Notes: generated from the sequence alone by a model not told the origin. A stretch of DNA of 64,000 nucleotides from Gloeomargarita sp. SKYG116 (GCA_025056115.1 JANWVM010000003.1:1-64000); one strand, 5' to 3'; shown: positions 12,728-23,181, counted from the stretch's first letter. A program made the numbers and translations.

Positions 12728-15700
12728 ATGGCTGCACTCCGAAAAAAAACCAAGAAGACTCCCTTGCCCTTGGTCAACCGCGTGCTGTTGGGCTTTAGTG
12801 CGGCAACGGTAGTGCTGGTGATGGGTGGCGGTGCCCTGTATCGCAGTTGGCAAGCCCAATTGACGTCCGAAAACTGGGTGCGCCATACCGAGCAGGTGTT
12901 GCGTCATCTCACTCAGATTGAAGCCCAACTCGCCACTTTGAAAAGCCAGCACCGCAGCTATCTGTTGACCGGCCAGGCCGATGAACTAGAGAACTATCAA
13001 CTTACCCGCGCTGACATCCAGTTAACCCTCCAGACCCTGCGGCATTTAATTCAAGACAACGCTGAACAACTGGCTCGCTGGGAACAGTTGAATATCCTGA
13101 CGACCAACACGTTGCTCCATTTTGACCAAAGCATTCGCATTTACCAGCAACAGGGACAACCAGCCAGTGTGCGGGCTTTGGGGTCAGAGACCTACCGCAG
13201 CTTATCCCGAGAGGCCCGTCGCCTCCTGGAGGTGATGCGTCAGACGGAGGAATATCTCCTGCAACAACGGTTGAACCGCTTTGAAAGCGTCAATCGGCAA
13301 GCCCAGCATCTGTTCACTGGCGGGTTGGTCTTAAATTTTGTGATTTTGGCCAGCACCGCTGTATTTGTGGCGCGCCAAATCCAGGCCCGGCAAGAGGCTC
13401 AGCAAACAGCCCAGCAAGAAACTAGCTTGACGGAAGCAATTTTCCAGACCACACCAGCCCTCATTTTGGCCTTGGACGGCGATGGCCGGATTGTGCGCTG
13501 GAACCGGTTTTGTGAAGAACTCAGCGGTTACACCTTGGCAGAGGCCCGTCAACACCCGGTTTGGGAAATGCTAGTGCCGCCGGAGGAACAAGCTGGGGTG
13601 CAGGCAGCCTTTCAGCGGCTATTGCAGGGGGAACCCATTAGCGCTTACGAAAACCACTGGCGGACTCGCACGGGTCAATATCGCCGCATCCGCTGGACGG
13701 CCACCCTTTTAACCGACCGCCAGCAGGAAACGGAATACGTGATTGCGGCAGGGATTGATATCACGGAAGAACACGCGGCGCGTCAAGCCCTGATGGCGAG
13801 TGAAATGCGTTACCGGGATTTGTTTGAAAATGCCTACGACCTGATTCAAAGCGTGGATATGCAAGGGCGGTTCCTGTACGTCAATCGCGCCTGGAAGCAA
13901 ACCCTGGGTTACAGCGAGGAAGACATTGCCCATCTAACGTTGTGGGACATCATCCATCCCGATTCCCTCGAAGCCTGCCAGCAAAAATTTCAGCAGTTAA
14001 TCGCTACCGGTACGCTACCGTTTGTGGAGGTGCGCGTCCGTACTTGCAATGGCGAAACACGTTTGTTAGAAGGCAGCACCAGTTGTTCGTACGACGAGCA
14101 GGGTCATCCAATTGCCACGCGAGGTATCTTTCGAGATGTCACGGACCGCAAACGCGCTGAGGCAGAATTGGCTCGCCAAAATCGCCGGTTGCAGATTTTC
14201 AATGACATCACTCTGAAAATTCGCCAGAGCTTGGATTTGCCGGTGATTTTACAGACCACAGTCAACGAGGTGCAAAGGATTATCCAAGCCAGTCGCACGT
14301 TTATTTATCAGCTCGATAGTCAAGCGGTGGCAGCCCAAGCCTGTGATGGAGATTGTCCGGCCAGCGAGGTGTGGGCTCAGCAGTGGTATCAACTCATCCA
14401 GGGCGAATTGGCATGGCTGCAACAGGGACAAGTGCTGGTGCAGGATGAACCCGCTAGGGAGGGTTGGCCGCTCCAGCAGCAGCGCTTACTAGAAACGTTA
14501 GGTGTCCGCTCCCAATTGGTGGTGCCCCTGATGCGCAAAGCCGAGCTATGGGGGATGCTGGTCTGCCATCAGTACAGCGAGCGGATTTGGAATGCGTTTG
14601 AACAGGATTTGCTGACCCAGCTTGCTGACCAGGTAGGGGTGGCATTGACCCAGGCCTATTTACTTCAGGAATTGGAACAGGCGCGGCGAGCCGCCGAGGA
14701 ATCATCTCGCATCAAGAGCGCGTTTTTGGCCAACATGAGCCACGAGATTCGCACGCCGATGAACGCGGTGTTGGGCATGACGGGGTTATTGCTGGAAACG
14801 CCCCTAAATCCAGAACAACGGGACTTTGTCAATACAATTCGGGTCAGCGGCGATACGCTGTTGAATTTGATTAACGAAATTTTGGATTTGTCCAAGTTAG
14901 AAGCGGGACAAGTGGAGTTAGAGGAACTGGATTTTGAAGTGCTGACGGTGGTGGAAGAAGTTGTAGAACTGCTGGCACCCCAAGCCCATATCAAGGGGTT
15001 AGAAATTGCGGCTCTGGTGGACCCGCAGGTGCCTCCCTGGGTGCGCGGCGATGCCACCCGTTTGCGACAGGTGCTCATGAATTTGGTGGGGAATGCCATC
15101 AAATTTACGGAGCAGGGGGAGGTCATCATCCGAGTGCAACCAGGGGAGCAATCGCCCTTCGTCCTGTTCAGCGTGACGGATACCGGGATTGGCATTCCGC
15201 CCGAGGTGCAAAGTCGCTTGTTCCGTCCCTTTACCCAAGCCGATGTGTCCACCACGCGCAAATTTGGCGGAACCGGCCTAGGTTTGGCTATCTGCAAACA
15301 ACTGGTGACCTTGATGGGGGGAGATATTGGCTTAGAAAGTACGCCAGGGAAAGGCTCGCGCTTTTTCTTCTCGTTGCCGCTGCCGCCTGTACCAGCACCG
15401 GTCAAAGAAACGCCAGCGTTTCCTGTCCAACCCTTGCAAGGCAAGACGCTGCTCGTGGTGGACGACCATCCCATCAACCGCAAGGTGGTCCGTTATCAAG
15501 CTTGCCGCTGGGGATTGGAGGTGGAAGAAGCGGCCTCGGCAGCGGAAGCCCTGGCGAAAATGCGAGAACGTGCCTACGCGCTGGTGCTAGTGGATATGCA
15601 CATGCCGGAGGTGGACGGGCTAACCTTGGGGCGGCAAATCAAACAGGATGCCCGACTAGCTCCAACGCCCCTGATTATGCTCACCTCCAGTCACCTACGC

Positions 15701-16270
15701 GAAGAAGCCCAACAAGCGGCAGCGATTGGGTTTGCGGCCCACTTGGTCAAGCCAGTCAAGGCCTCCCGTTTACTCGATACCATCATGAATGTGCTGGCAG
15801 GAACGCTGGCTGTTACCACCACCCCAACGCCAGAATTGCCGCCGGCCCAGTCCGTCTCACCCTTGCGCATCCTGCTGGCGGAAGATAATCCCGTCAACCA
15901 GAAGGTGGCGCTCAAACAATTGGAGAGCCTGGGTTACAAAGCAGATGTGGCAGCGAACGGCCAGGAGGCGCTGGAAATGGCCCTGCGGTTCCCCTACGAC
16001 CTGGTGCTGATGGATTGCCAAATGCCGGTGCTGGATGGGTTTGCCGCGACACGCCGGTTACATGAGTTGCACCAGGAAGGCCGGTTGCCCCAGCGCCCGA
16101 TTGTGGTGGCCTTGACCGCCAACGCTATGAAGGAGGACCGGGAGAAATGTCTGGCCGCCGGCATGGACGACTATCTCAGCAAGCCAGTAAATAAGGAAGA
16201 CCTCCGGCAAGTACTCCAACGTTGGCAAGCCCTGCTGCACCAGCCATGCGTGAAATCGGTCGAATCCTAG
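12728..16270 (+). CDS. Hybrid sensor histidine kinase (CHASE3-PAS-PAS-GAF-HisKA-HATPase-REC-REC)
   Basis: His[21 protein letters not shown]; HATPase [29 protein letters not shown]; two receivers [13 protein letters not shown]...[11 protein letters not shown] and [13 protein letters not shown]...[11 protein letters not shown]. Confidence 0.95.
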   Translation: MAALRKKTKKTPLPLVNRVLLGFSAATVVLVMGGGALYRSWQAQLTSENWVRHTEQVLRHLTQIEAQLATLKSQHRSYLLTGQADELENYQLTRADIQLTLQTLRHLIQDNAEQLARWEQLNILTTNTLLHFDQSIRIYQQQGQPASVRALGSETYRSLSREARRLLEVMRQTEEYLLQQRLNRFESVNRQAQHLFTGGLVLNFVILASTAVFVARQIQARQEAQQTAQQETSLTEAIFQTTPALILALDGDGRIVRWNRFCEELSGYTLAEARQHPVWEMLVPPEEQAGVQAAFQRLLQGEPISAYENHWRTRTGQYRRIRWTATLLTDRQQETEYVIAAGIDITEEHAARQALMASEMRYRDLFENAYDLIQSVDMQGRFLYVNRAWKQTLGYSEEDIAHLTLWDIIHPDSLEACQQKFQQLIATGTLPFVEVRVRTCNGETRLLEGSTSCSYDEQGHPIATRGIFRDVTDRKRAEAELARQNRRLQIFNDITLKIRQSLDLPVILQTTVNEVQRIIQASRTFIYQLDSQAVAAQACDGDCPASEVWAQQWYQLIQGELAWLQQGQVLVQDEPAREGWPLQQQRLLETLGVRSQLVVPLMRKAELWGMLVCHQYSERIWNAFEQDLLTQLADQVGVALTQAYLLQELEQARRAAEESSRIKSAFLANMSHEIRTPMNAVLGMTGLLLETPLNPEQRDFVNTIRVSGDTLLNLINEILDLSKLEAGQVELEELDFEVLTVVEEVVELLAPQAHIKGLEIAALVDPQVPPWVRGDATRLRQVLMNLVGNAIKFTEQGEVIIRVQPGEQSPFVLFSVTDTGIGIPPEVQSRLFRPFTQADVSTTRKFGGTGLGLAICKQLVTLMGGDIGLESTPGKGSRFFFSLPLPPVPAPVKETPAFPVQPLQGKTLLVVDDHPINRKVVRYQACRWGLEVEEAASAAEALAKMRERAYALVLVDMHMPEVDGLTLGRQIKQDARLAPTPLIMLTSSHLREEAQQAAAIGFAAHLVKPVKASRLLDTIMNVLAGTLAVTTTPTPELPPAQSVSPLRILLAEDNPVNQKVALKQLESLGYKADVAANGQEALEMALRFPYDLVLMDCQMPVLDGFAATRRLHELHQEGRLPQRPIVVALTANAMKEDREKCLAAGMDDYLSKPVNKEDLRQVLQRWQALLHQPCVKSVES

Positions 16271-16788
16271 CTCCCCATGCCCTGCGCGGGGAAGTAAAGG
16301 TTTTGTCCCTAACTGATTTCCCGGAACGGTTTACCCAACCGGGCGTGCGCTGGTATTCCTTGCCCCAGCAGCCACAACCCCAACCCCTCACGCTGGTGCG
16401 TTCGCGTCCTGTGCCGGGCAAGCGCCTGTACATTGTCCAATTTCAGGAAATCCAGACGCCTGAGCAGGCCCAGTTATTACGGGGTGCGACGTTGTGGGTA
16501 TCGGAGGTTGACCGTCCCCATCTGGAACCGGATGAATTCTATGTTCCTGACTTGATTGGCCTCACCGCTTGGCACGCTGGTGCGGTTTTGGGTCAGGTGA
16601 CCGCCGTGATTCCTGCCGGTAACGATTTATTGGAAATTACTACGCCAACCGGTCGAGTCCACTGGGTGCCGTTTGTACCAGAACTGGTGCCGGTGGTGAA
16701 TTTGGCCGAGGGGCGATTGGAACTCGTATTGCCGCCTGGACTCCTGGAATTAAACCAAGCCCCATCTCGGCAACGGTGGTCTGCGTAA
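16246..16788 (+). CDS. rimM: 16S rRNA processing protein RimM
   Basis: [51 protein letters not shown]. Start overlaps the kinase 3' end by 25 bp. Confidence 0.93.
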   Translation: MREIGRILAPHALRGEVKVLSLTDFPERFTQPGVRWYSLPQQPQPQPLTLVRSRPVPGKRLYIVQFQEIQTPEQAQLLRGATLWVSEVDRPHLEPDEFYVPDLIGLTAWHAGAVLGQVTAVIPAGNDLLEITTPTGRVHWVPFVPELVPVVNLAEGRLELVLPPGLLELNQAPSRQRWSA

Positions 16789-16801
16789 TTCTTATAAAAT
16801 G

Positions 16802-16817
16802 CCCCTATCACTAGGGG
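16802..16817. terminator. Short hairpin after rimM (possible weak terminator)
   Basis: CCCCTA-TCAC-TAGGGG, 6-bp stem; no strong U-tract on + strand. Confidence 0.3.
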
Positions 16818-16827
16818 TTGGGCACCA

Positions 16828-17400
16828 ATGCGCTCCGTGTCTATCGCTAAGCTGTCAGGAACACCCCGGTGGCGCTCTCAGACTGGACAGTGGCAGGATG
16901 AACCCCAGGCAACGGCGACAGGCTTTCGTTTGATTTACCCTGAGTTTGACAGGCCATCTGGCTTTGCCCCATCCTACGCTTGCCCAGGTCATGCTGGGAT
17001 TTGATCCCGTCAACCAGATAGAGAACCTCTGGAAGGAAGATTATGGGGCTTATTTGCAGATGGAATGGACCGCTCCCGTACTCACCCAACAACAGGTGGG
17101 CGCGGATTGGCAACGGGTGGCTGACCAGCTCAATCAACGGGTGGCCGTGCTGCCAGTCTTGGGTACGTGGGCGATGAAAGCACCCTGGTGTTGATGGCCG
17201 AGTTTTACCGCCAGATGCGAGCTGCTCCCACAAAAATGGCCGCTCTGCAACGGGCACAGGTAGCTTTGCTCCGGCAGCAAGTGGCATTTCAGGATGGTCG
17301 CAGGGAAAGCATCAGTTTACCAATCCCCGTTAGCGGTGAACGGGATTTTTCCCATCCCTACGATTGGGCCGCCTTTACCCTGGTGGGAAATCCCTGGTAA
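16828..17400 (+). pseudogene. Degenerate CHAT-domain protein remnant
   Basis: C-terminal CHAT-like GDESTLVLMAEFYRQM...RAQVALL...FSHPYDWAAFTLVGNPW in one frame; GFDPVNQIENLWKEDYGAYLQMEWTAP...LPVLGT in another; 5' part in a third frame, stopping early. Confidence 0.7.
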
Positions 17401-17443
17401 AACCTTGCTAAGATGGATAAAGTCTATTTTTTTGGCGATAGAT

Positions 17444-18013
17444 ATGGCATATCCCCATGTGTATCTGTCCATCTTCATTGATGGGAATAATATGTTTTAT
17501 GCCCAACAAAAAAATGGTTGGTTTTTTGACCCCAAGCGGGTACTGGACTACTTTACGCGCGAACCCCATGTCCACTTGGTAAATGCTTTTTGGTACACCG
17601 GGATTAAAGACCCCAATGACCAGCGCGGGTTCCGGGATGCCTTGATTAACCTGGGTTACACGGTGCGTACCAAATTGCTCAAAGAGTTCTACGACGAGCA
17701 GTCCAACCGTTATTTTCAAAAGGCCAACCTGGATATTGAAATCGTGATTGACATGTTCAATACGGTGGAGCAATATAACCGGGTGGTCTTGTTTAGCGGC
17801 GATGGGGACTTTGACCGGGCGGTTGAATTGCTGCGCTCTAAAAACACCCATATCATTGTCGTATCCACCGAGGGGATGATTGCCCGTGAGTTGCGCAACG
17901 CTGCCGACCGTTACATTGACCTCAACGACATCCGCCCCTACATCGAGAAAATCGAACCGGGTCCGGCCCGCGCGGAGGTTCCCCTAACCCGTAGTTCGGT
18001 GCTGGCGGAATGA
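17444..18013 (+). CDS. NYN-domain (LabA/DUF88-like) protein
   Basis: YLSIFIDGNNMFYAQ, KANLDIEIVIDMFNTVEQYNRVVLFSGDGDFDRAVELLRSKNTHIIVVS: PIN-like acidic residues conserved. Confidence 0.9.
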   Translation: MAYPHVYLSIFIDGNNMFYAQQKNGWFFDPKRVLDYFTREPHVHLVNAFWYTGIKDPNDQRGFRDALINLGYTVRTKLLKEFYDEQSNRYFQKANLDIEIVIDMFNTVEQYNRVVLFSGDGDFDRAVELLRSKNTHIIVVSTEGMIARELRNAADRYIDLNDIRPYIEKIEPGPARAEVPLTRSSVLAE

Positions 18014-19053
18014 TCCGGGTGGGGATACTGTTTGGGGGGCAGTCGGCAGAGCACGAAATTTCCGTGCAGTCGGCCCGGAATGTTCTGGCGGCGCTGCCTG
18101 CAACCCACTACGTGGCTGTTCCCATTGGGATCACGCGCCAGGGGCAGTGGTGGCTGGCTGACCCAGCATGGTTATCGCAGGCGGACCCGCAGCGCTTACC
18201 GGCGTTTGAACAGGGTATGGCACCGGTGGGGGTACGACCCGGTCAAGGGCTGGTGGTGTTCCAGAAACAGCAGTGGGAACCTTTACCCCTCGATGTGGTT
18301 TTCCCAGTGCTGCATGGCCCCTGTGGAGAGGATGGAACGGTACAGGGATTGCTCACGTTGGCTGGATTGCCCTTTGTCGGGGCGGGAGTACTCGGTTCGG
18401 CGCTGGGGATGGACAAGGAGGTGATGAAACGGTTGCTCACCCAGGCGGGGCTGGCGGTGGCTCCCTATTGCTGTTACCGGCGCGGGGAAACGGTCGATCC
18501 AGCAGCGGTGGTGGCTCAGTTGGGGTTGCCCTTGTTTGTCAAGCCGGCCAATATGGGGTCGTCAGTGGGGATTACCAAAGTGCACCGCGCCGATGAATTG
18601 CTCCCTGCGTTGGCAACGGCTTGGAAGTACGACGCCAAGGCGCTGGTGGAACAGGCTATCGTCGGCCGGGAAATCGAGTGCGCCATTTTAGATGGGTCGC
18701 CCCCCCAGGCGTCGGTTCCCGGTGAAATCATCCCCCAGCACGAGTTTTACTCCTACGCGGCCAAGTACCTGGATGAACAGGGAGCCTTGCTGAAAGCGCC
18801 AGCGGAATTATCGCCCGACCAAGTGAAGCAGGTGCAGCAATTGTCAGTACGGGTATTCCAGGTGCTCGAAGGGCGGGGGTTGGCGCGGGTGGACTGGTTT
18901 TTCACACCCGATGGCCGCTGGCTGGTCAACGAAATCAATACCATTCCTGGCTTCACCCAGATCAGCATGTATCCGAAGCTCTGGGAACTCAGCGGCATCC
19001 CCTACCCGGAGTTAGTCAGCCGGTTGGTGACGATGGCGTTGCCGACGCCCTGA
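18010..19053 (+). CDS. ddl: D-alanine--D-alanine ligase
   Basis: VGILFGGQSAEHEISVQSARNV, VFPVLHGPCGEDGTVQGLL, VKPANMGSSVGITKV, WLVNEINTIPGFTQISMYPKL. Confidence 0.97.
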   Translation: MIRVGILFGGQSAEHEISVQSARNVLAALPATHYVAVPIGITRQGQWWLADPAWLSQADPQRLPAFEQGMAPVGVRPGQGLVVFQKQQWEPLPLDVVFPVLHGPCGEDGTVQGLLTLAGLPFVGAGVLGSALGMDKEVMKRLLTQAGLAVAPYCCYRRGETVDPAAVVAQLGLPLFVKPANMGSSVGITKVHRADELLPALATAWKYDAKALVEQAIVGREIECAILDGSPPQASVPGEIIPQHEFYSYAAKYLDEQGALLKAPAELSPDQVKQVQQLSVRVFQVLEGRGLARVDWFFTPDGRWLVNEINTIPGFTQISMYPKLWELSGIPYPELVSRLVTMALPTP

Positions 19054-20119
19054 GCAAGGCTTCCACCGCAGCCAACACCTGGGTACTGGTCCACCCCCGG
19101 TACAAGTGAGCGGCAATTGCACACCCTCCAGCGGCTACCCCCTCTTTCACAAACCCCTGCTCGTAGGCTCGCAACGCTGGGTAGCAGGAGGCCTGGAAGT
19201 TCAAATCAGCCGTCATCAGAGGCGCACCCACATCCCTGGCCAAGCCCACCACCTGCGCGCTCGGGTCATTGACCACCCAACCAGTTGTCCCGACCGCCAC
19301 CTGTTCCGGTCGCCAGGGGAGAGGGATATCGTCAGCCAGCGCTTGGATCAAGGCCCATACCGCCAGCATTTGGGTTCCCCCCGCCAGCAAAATCAGCGCT
19401 TCCTGGTGCATCGCCAGCGTCATAGCCGCCACGACTACTTGCATGGGGTCTCCGAGCGCTGCCACGACTGCCCAGGGGTCACTTAATCGCTCGCGACACT
19501 GCGCTAAACCAGCTTGGACGACCTGCCATTTCTGGGCGTGGTTACAGCGGGGATGACTGCTACTGACGCACCCCTGGGCTGACCAGCCTAGCCCCGTTAA
19601 CACTGCCAACGCTGTGGTCGTCCCACCCACCACGCACTCCCCGATGATGTAGTAATGCCGTTGTAAAGATTGCAACAGCATTTTCCCGGTGTCCCATCCC
19701 TGGCGCCAGAGGTGATGCACGGTTGCCCTGTCCATAGCGTTGCCGGTACTGACACAGCGAGCCAGCACGGGGCCAAGGGCGATGGCGGGAACAGGCAGCG
19801 GCACCGGCAAACCAGTCGTCACCAGTACCACGGGCACATCGAGGGCTTGCACGATGGCGCGGGAGATATAAACCGGTGAGACGCCAGCCGCCAGGGGGGG
19901 CAAGGGGTAAACCGGTTGAGCGCCAGGGCCATTGATGAGAAATTCCGCATCGGCAGCCGCTGTCAACCGTCGGGAACAGGGAGTAGCGCCGGCAGCGGAA
20001 ATCCCCGGAATCAGCGCCGTTTCCGTAAATCCCAGCACACAGACCAAGGCGGGCGCGTGACCTTGTACCTGGGCGCACCACCGGTTCAGGAGGGCAGGCT
20101 GGGTATGGGTGCGGATCAT
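19016..20119 (-). CDS. Nicotinate-nucleotide-dimethylbenzimidazole phosphoribosyltransferase-like (CobT-related, cyanobacterial type)
   Basis: VCVLGFTETALIPGISAAGATP, GECVVGGTTTALAVLTGLG, LAGGTQMLAVWALI. ATG overlaps the preceding stop (ATGA). Confidence 0.8.
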   Translation of the reverse strand: MIRTHTQPALLNRWCAQVQGHAPALVCVLGFTETALIPGISAAGATPCSRRLTAAADAEFLINGPGAQPVYPLPPLAAGVSPVYISRAIVQALDVPVVLVTTGLPVPLPVPAIALGPVLARCVSTGNAMDRATVHHLWRQGWDTGKMLLQSLQRHYYIIGECVVGGTTTALAVLTGLGWSAQGCVSSSHPRCNHAQKWQVVQAGLAQCRERLSDPWAVVAALGDPMQVVVAAMTLAMHQEALILLAGGTQMLAVWALIQALADDIPLPWRPEQVAVGTTGWVVNDPSAQVVGLARDVGAPLMTADLNFQASCYPALRAYEQGFVKEGVAAGGCAIAAHLYRGWTSTQVLAAVEALLRASATPSSPTG

Positions 20120-20784
20120 GCGTCGTCTAGACCCAACCAGGCTCGGAGCCAGTGAGGCGGAGGCGGCACGGGTGCATCCAACCGTTCCAGCAGTGCCCAG
20201 GACACCAACTGCACCACAAACGTGTAAACCGCTGCATTGATCATCACCAGCACCACGGTCGCCACTTGAATCGCCAGCACCGTCGGTTGCCAGAGAATCC
20301 CCAGGCGGTCGAGCAACCATTCCAAGGCGCCGGTTGCTTGATTGGTGACGTATAGCCAGAGGTCTTCTCCCACCAGCACCGACAACAGGCCAATCTGGGC
20401 AAAAAAACCCACCGTTCCCACCCCAATCGCCTGCGCAATGGTCATACCCCAGCCCGTCCCCCGACGCCAGTGATAGCCCAACATCACCGCCAGGAACCCG
20501 TAGCGCAAGATATAGGCCAAACCGCGCGGCGGCCCCATCAGGACAGACAGCAGCAAAAATGTAGTCACTAAGCCGAGCCAGCCCCAGCGGTGTCCCCAGC
20601 GACGGGTCGCCAGCGCCAGGGGAATCGGCAGAAACAAGCGCAAAATCGGCGTTAAACTCAGGTAAAAACTCGCCAACCAGGCCAAGCTGGCGGTGCTCGC
20701 CAGGAAAGAGGTTTCTACCAGCGCCAATGGCAATTCTGTGCGCACCCGCGGCGGACTCATATAGTTTCCTTGGCGCAACGCCAT
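20116..20784 (-). CDS. DUF2232-like membrane protein
   Basis: Multi-TM ORF; LALATRRWGHRWGWLGLV, LMGPPRGLAYILRYGFLAVMLGYHWRRG. Confidence 0.75.
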   Translation of the reverse strand: MALRQGNYMSPPRVRTELPLALVETSFLASTASLAWLASFYLSLTPILRLFLPIPLALATRRWGHRWGWLGLVTTFLLLSVLMGPPRGLAYILRYGFLAVMLGYHWRRGTGWGMTIAQAIGVGTVGFFAQIGLLSVLVGEDLWLYVTNQATGALEWLLDRLGILWQPTVLAIQVATVVLVMINAAVYTFVVQLVSWALLERLDAPVPPPPHWLRAWLGLDDA

Positions 20785-20895
20785 CCCTGCAATAGGTGTA
20801 ACCTGACCTGGCGGCCAACAATGGGCTGCACGTCGAGAGCGTCAGTCAACACATCAAGGGAGTTATAGCATTTTTTGTTTGGGAAAGGGCTTTGG

Positions 20896-22206
20896 CTACA
20901 ACAACCCCCGACCTTTGAGACGTAAATATGCATCTACTAGGGGCGTACTCACTTGCGGCGCCGGTGCGTCCACCACCAACACGCCTTGCTGTTGCAGGGT
21001 TGAAAGCACCAGTTGTCGTTGGTATAGCAAGTCCAGCGCCACCGCCCGTTGATAGGCAGCTGTAGGGTCCAGCGCCAATCCTTGGGCTTGCTGTTCCACC
21101 ACAGGGTCGCGCAACGCCACACACAACGGCAAATGCCGAGGCAGCAAATGTTCTAACGCCCGCATCAGTTCTCTAGAAGCTGTTGTATCCAGGACTTCGG
21201 TTAAAACCACCACCAGCGTCCGCCGGGTTTGTCGTTGCAGCACGGTCCGCATCACACCCCCGTAGTCTGGTTCCTGGATGACCGGTTGCAGGCGGGCTGA
21301 CTGCTCAATCAGACGATGCAAGTAGAATGGCCCCCCTTGAGCTGGTAACGAGAGCGCCACCTGCCGGTCAAAGACCACCAACCCCACCCGGTCGCCCCGC
21401 CGCAAGACTGCTAATGCCAGCGCCAGCGCCGCATTCAATCCCCAGTCGAAGCGGGTTACCCCCTGAATCCGCCCCGTCATCAACCGCCCCCGGTCCAGCA
21501 AAATCAGCACCGTCTGCTCCTGTTCCGGTTCCAACACCCGCACCAAAGGCCGGCCTCGTCGCGCCGTCGCCTTCCAATCCAGCAAACGGGGGTCATCCCC
21601 TGGGCAATAGTCCCGCAATTCGACAAATTCTGTTCCCCCTGCCAATTGCCGTTTGCGTCGTAGCGTACCGCTCCCTTCCAGCGTCAAACGGATTGATAGT
21701 TCCCGCAGCGTCAATAAATCCGGGTAAACGGCCACCCGCTGCTCAGTCCCCACGCACCAACGATCCCACGCCAGTCGCCAGGGCGTTAACTGCCACACCG
21801 CCAGTGGTTGCCAGCGCACCTCTCCCCGTTTTTCTGGTCGCACTGTGTAAGTCAACGTCTGCCCAGTTTGGGGAGGAATAGCCGCTGTGATAACGTCCGG
21901 TGTCGCCGACCAATCCCCTGGATAACCATCCCGCACTCGGATGAACGCCGGAAAGTCCCCCGCCTGCACCATCACTTTGAGGGTGTTCAGCCGCCCAACT
22001 GACAATTTCGTCAATTCCGGGAGCGTTATTGTCACACGCCGCCGCCAATTTCGCCTGTAATCCCAGAGCATGACCCCGAAAATGGCAACATCGTAAACAC
22101 CAGTTAACGCCGTTCCCCACTCAATCCCCAGCCAACTGGCCAATCCGCCCGCTAACACTAATCCCAGGCACAGCAGTACGTAAGTCAAACGGGCAGGGAT
22201 AGGCAT
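20896..22206 (-). CDS. DUF58 domain-containing protein
   Basis: GTEFVELRDYCPGDDPRLLDWKATARRGRPLVRVLEPEQEQTVLILLDRGR plus two N-terminal TM segments. Confidence 0.93.
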   Translation of the reverse strand: MPIPARLTYVLLCLGLVLAGGLASWLGIEWGTALTGVYDVAIFGVMLWDYRRNWRRRVTITLPELTKLSVGRLNTLKVMVQAGDFPAFIRVRDGYPGDWSATPDVITAAIPPQTGQTLTYTVRPEKRGEVRWQPLAVWQLTPWRLAWDRWCVGTEQRVAVYPDLLTLRELSIRLTLEGSGTLRRKRQLAGGTEFVELRDYCPGDDPRLLDWKATARRGRPLVRVLEPEQEQTVLILLDRGRLMTGRIQGVTRFDWGLNAALALALAVLRRGDRVGLVVFDRQVALSLPAQGGPFYLHRLIEQSARLQPVIQEPDYGGVMRTVLQRQTRRTLVVVLTEVLDTTASRELMRALEHLLPRHLPLCVALRDPVVEQQAQGLALDPTAAYQRAVALDLLYQRQLVLSTLQQQGVLVVDAPAPQVSTPLVDAYLRLKGRGLL

Positions 22207-22218
22207 GACCTTAACGAG

Positions 22219-22722
22219 TTAAAAATCTTTCACCATCCTAATTCCAGAACAATCCACCTGTTGCCGCAATTCTCGGACCGTTACGCCTGTGCGGGGGTCA
22301 CGCCAATCGGGCACAATTTCCGCGAGGGGAACTAGGACAAAGGCTCGCCGGTGATATTCAGGATGGGGAATGGTCAAGTGGGGGGTATGAATAACTTCTT
22401 GCCCATAAAAAATGATGTCCAAATCCAGGGTGCGTGGTTGCCATTTACCGGTGCGAATCCGACCGAAATACTGCTCAGTTTCCCACAGGCAATGGAGTAG
22501 TTGGTCAGGCGATTCATGGGTATGAAACAAGGCGCAACCATTAAAAAAATCCGGTTGAGGCGGCCCCAAAGGCGGCGTGCGATACCAGTGGGAATGGCGA
22601 ATTAAATGCAGTCCATAATTCTCCGTAAGATACTCTAATGCCTGCGATAAAATTGCCAATGAATCACCCAGGTTACTGCCCAGGGCAATGACAACTGGGG
22701 TTGTCGGTTCTGCCGCCGCCAT
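22219..22722 (-). CDS. folK: 2-amino-4-hydroxy-6-hydroxymethyldihydropteridine pyrophosphokinase
   Basis: VVIALGSNLGDSLAIL, WYRTPPLGPPQPDFFNGC, RTLDLDIIFYG, IPHPEYHRRAFVLVPLAEI. Confidence 0.96.
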   Translation of the reverse strand: MAAAEPTTPVVIALGSNLGDSLAILSQALEYLTENYGLHLIRHSHWYRTPPLGPPQPDFFNGCALFHTHESPDQLLHCLWETEQYFGRIRTGKWQPRTLDLDIIFYGQEVIHTPHLTIPHPEYHRRAFVLVPLAEIVPDWRDPRTGVTVRELRQQVDCSGIRMVKDF

Positions 22723-22823
22723 AGCTGAGTCATCTCTGTTCGTCCTGTCTGAGGGTCGCAGGGCACAGCCCCGTCCTTGGTTTTTTGCTCATCCTTCTGA
22801 CGAACTGAAGCAGCTTAGCTATA
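22720..22823. repeat. MITE-like palindromic element, copy B (104 bp)
   Basis: CATAGCTGAG...GGTCGCAGGGCACAGCCCCGTC...CTGACGAACTGAAGCAGCTTAGCTATA; same length and gapless alignment to copy A at 5548. Confidence 0.75.
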
Positions 22824-22961
22824 TTTTGCCATTGGGTAAGCATCTATTTTAGACAAGCATTGACCGAATGGCGTGCTATGGCAAAGGCAATCAAGAGCGT
22901 GTTATAGCCCCCAGCTTAAATCACATCTAGCGGGTTGTGATGCCCTTAATTTATGGAGGAA

Positions 22962-23181
22962 ATATAGCAATCCCACAAGAGTTCTGGACAGGTTGTCCAT
23001 TCATGATCACGCCCTGGTTCTCAGTGATCTCTCGATGCTCAGCAGGTGCTTCTCTGGCAGAAATGACCGTTCTATAGTTAGGTTATCTAGACTTGTCAGG
23101 TCTTGGGTCGCAGGGCGGAGTCCCGTCTTTTTTTTCCACCATCTCTCCGGCAAACTAAAACATCAAAGCGGATTGCTATAT
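22962..23181. repeat. Element with 12-bp perfect terminal inverted repeats (about 220 bp), enclosing copy C
   Basis: ATATAGCAATCC at 22962-22973 and GGATTGCTATAT at 23170-23181. Confidence 0.65.
23073..23180. repeat. MITE-like palindromic element, copy C (108 bp)
   Basis: TATAGTTAGG...GGTCGCAGGGCGGAGTCCCGTC...CGGCAAACTAAAACATCAAAGCGGATTGCTATA; same layout and central hairpin as A and B. Confidence 0.6.

Noticed and set aside
14230-14690. GAF domain of the hybrid kinase as a cyanobacteriochrome/phytochrome photosensor
   Set aside because: No conserved Cys-His or DXCF bilin-binding motif visible; more likely an ordinary ligand or redox GAF.
19016-20821. 601-aa reading of the CobT-like ORF
   Set aside because: The N-terminal 230 residues are a shadow of the DUF2232-like gene; the real start is near 20119 with an ATGA overlap.
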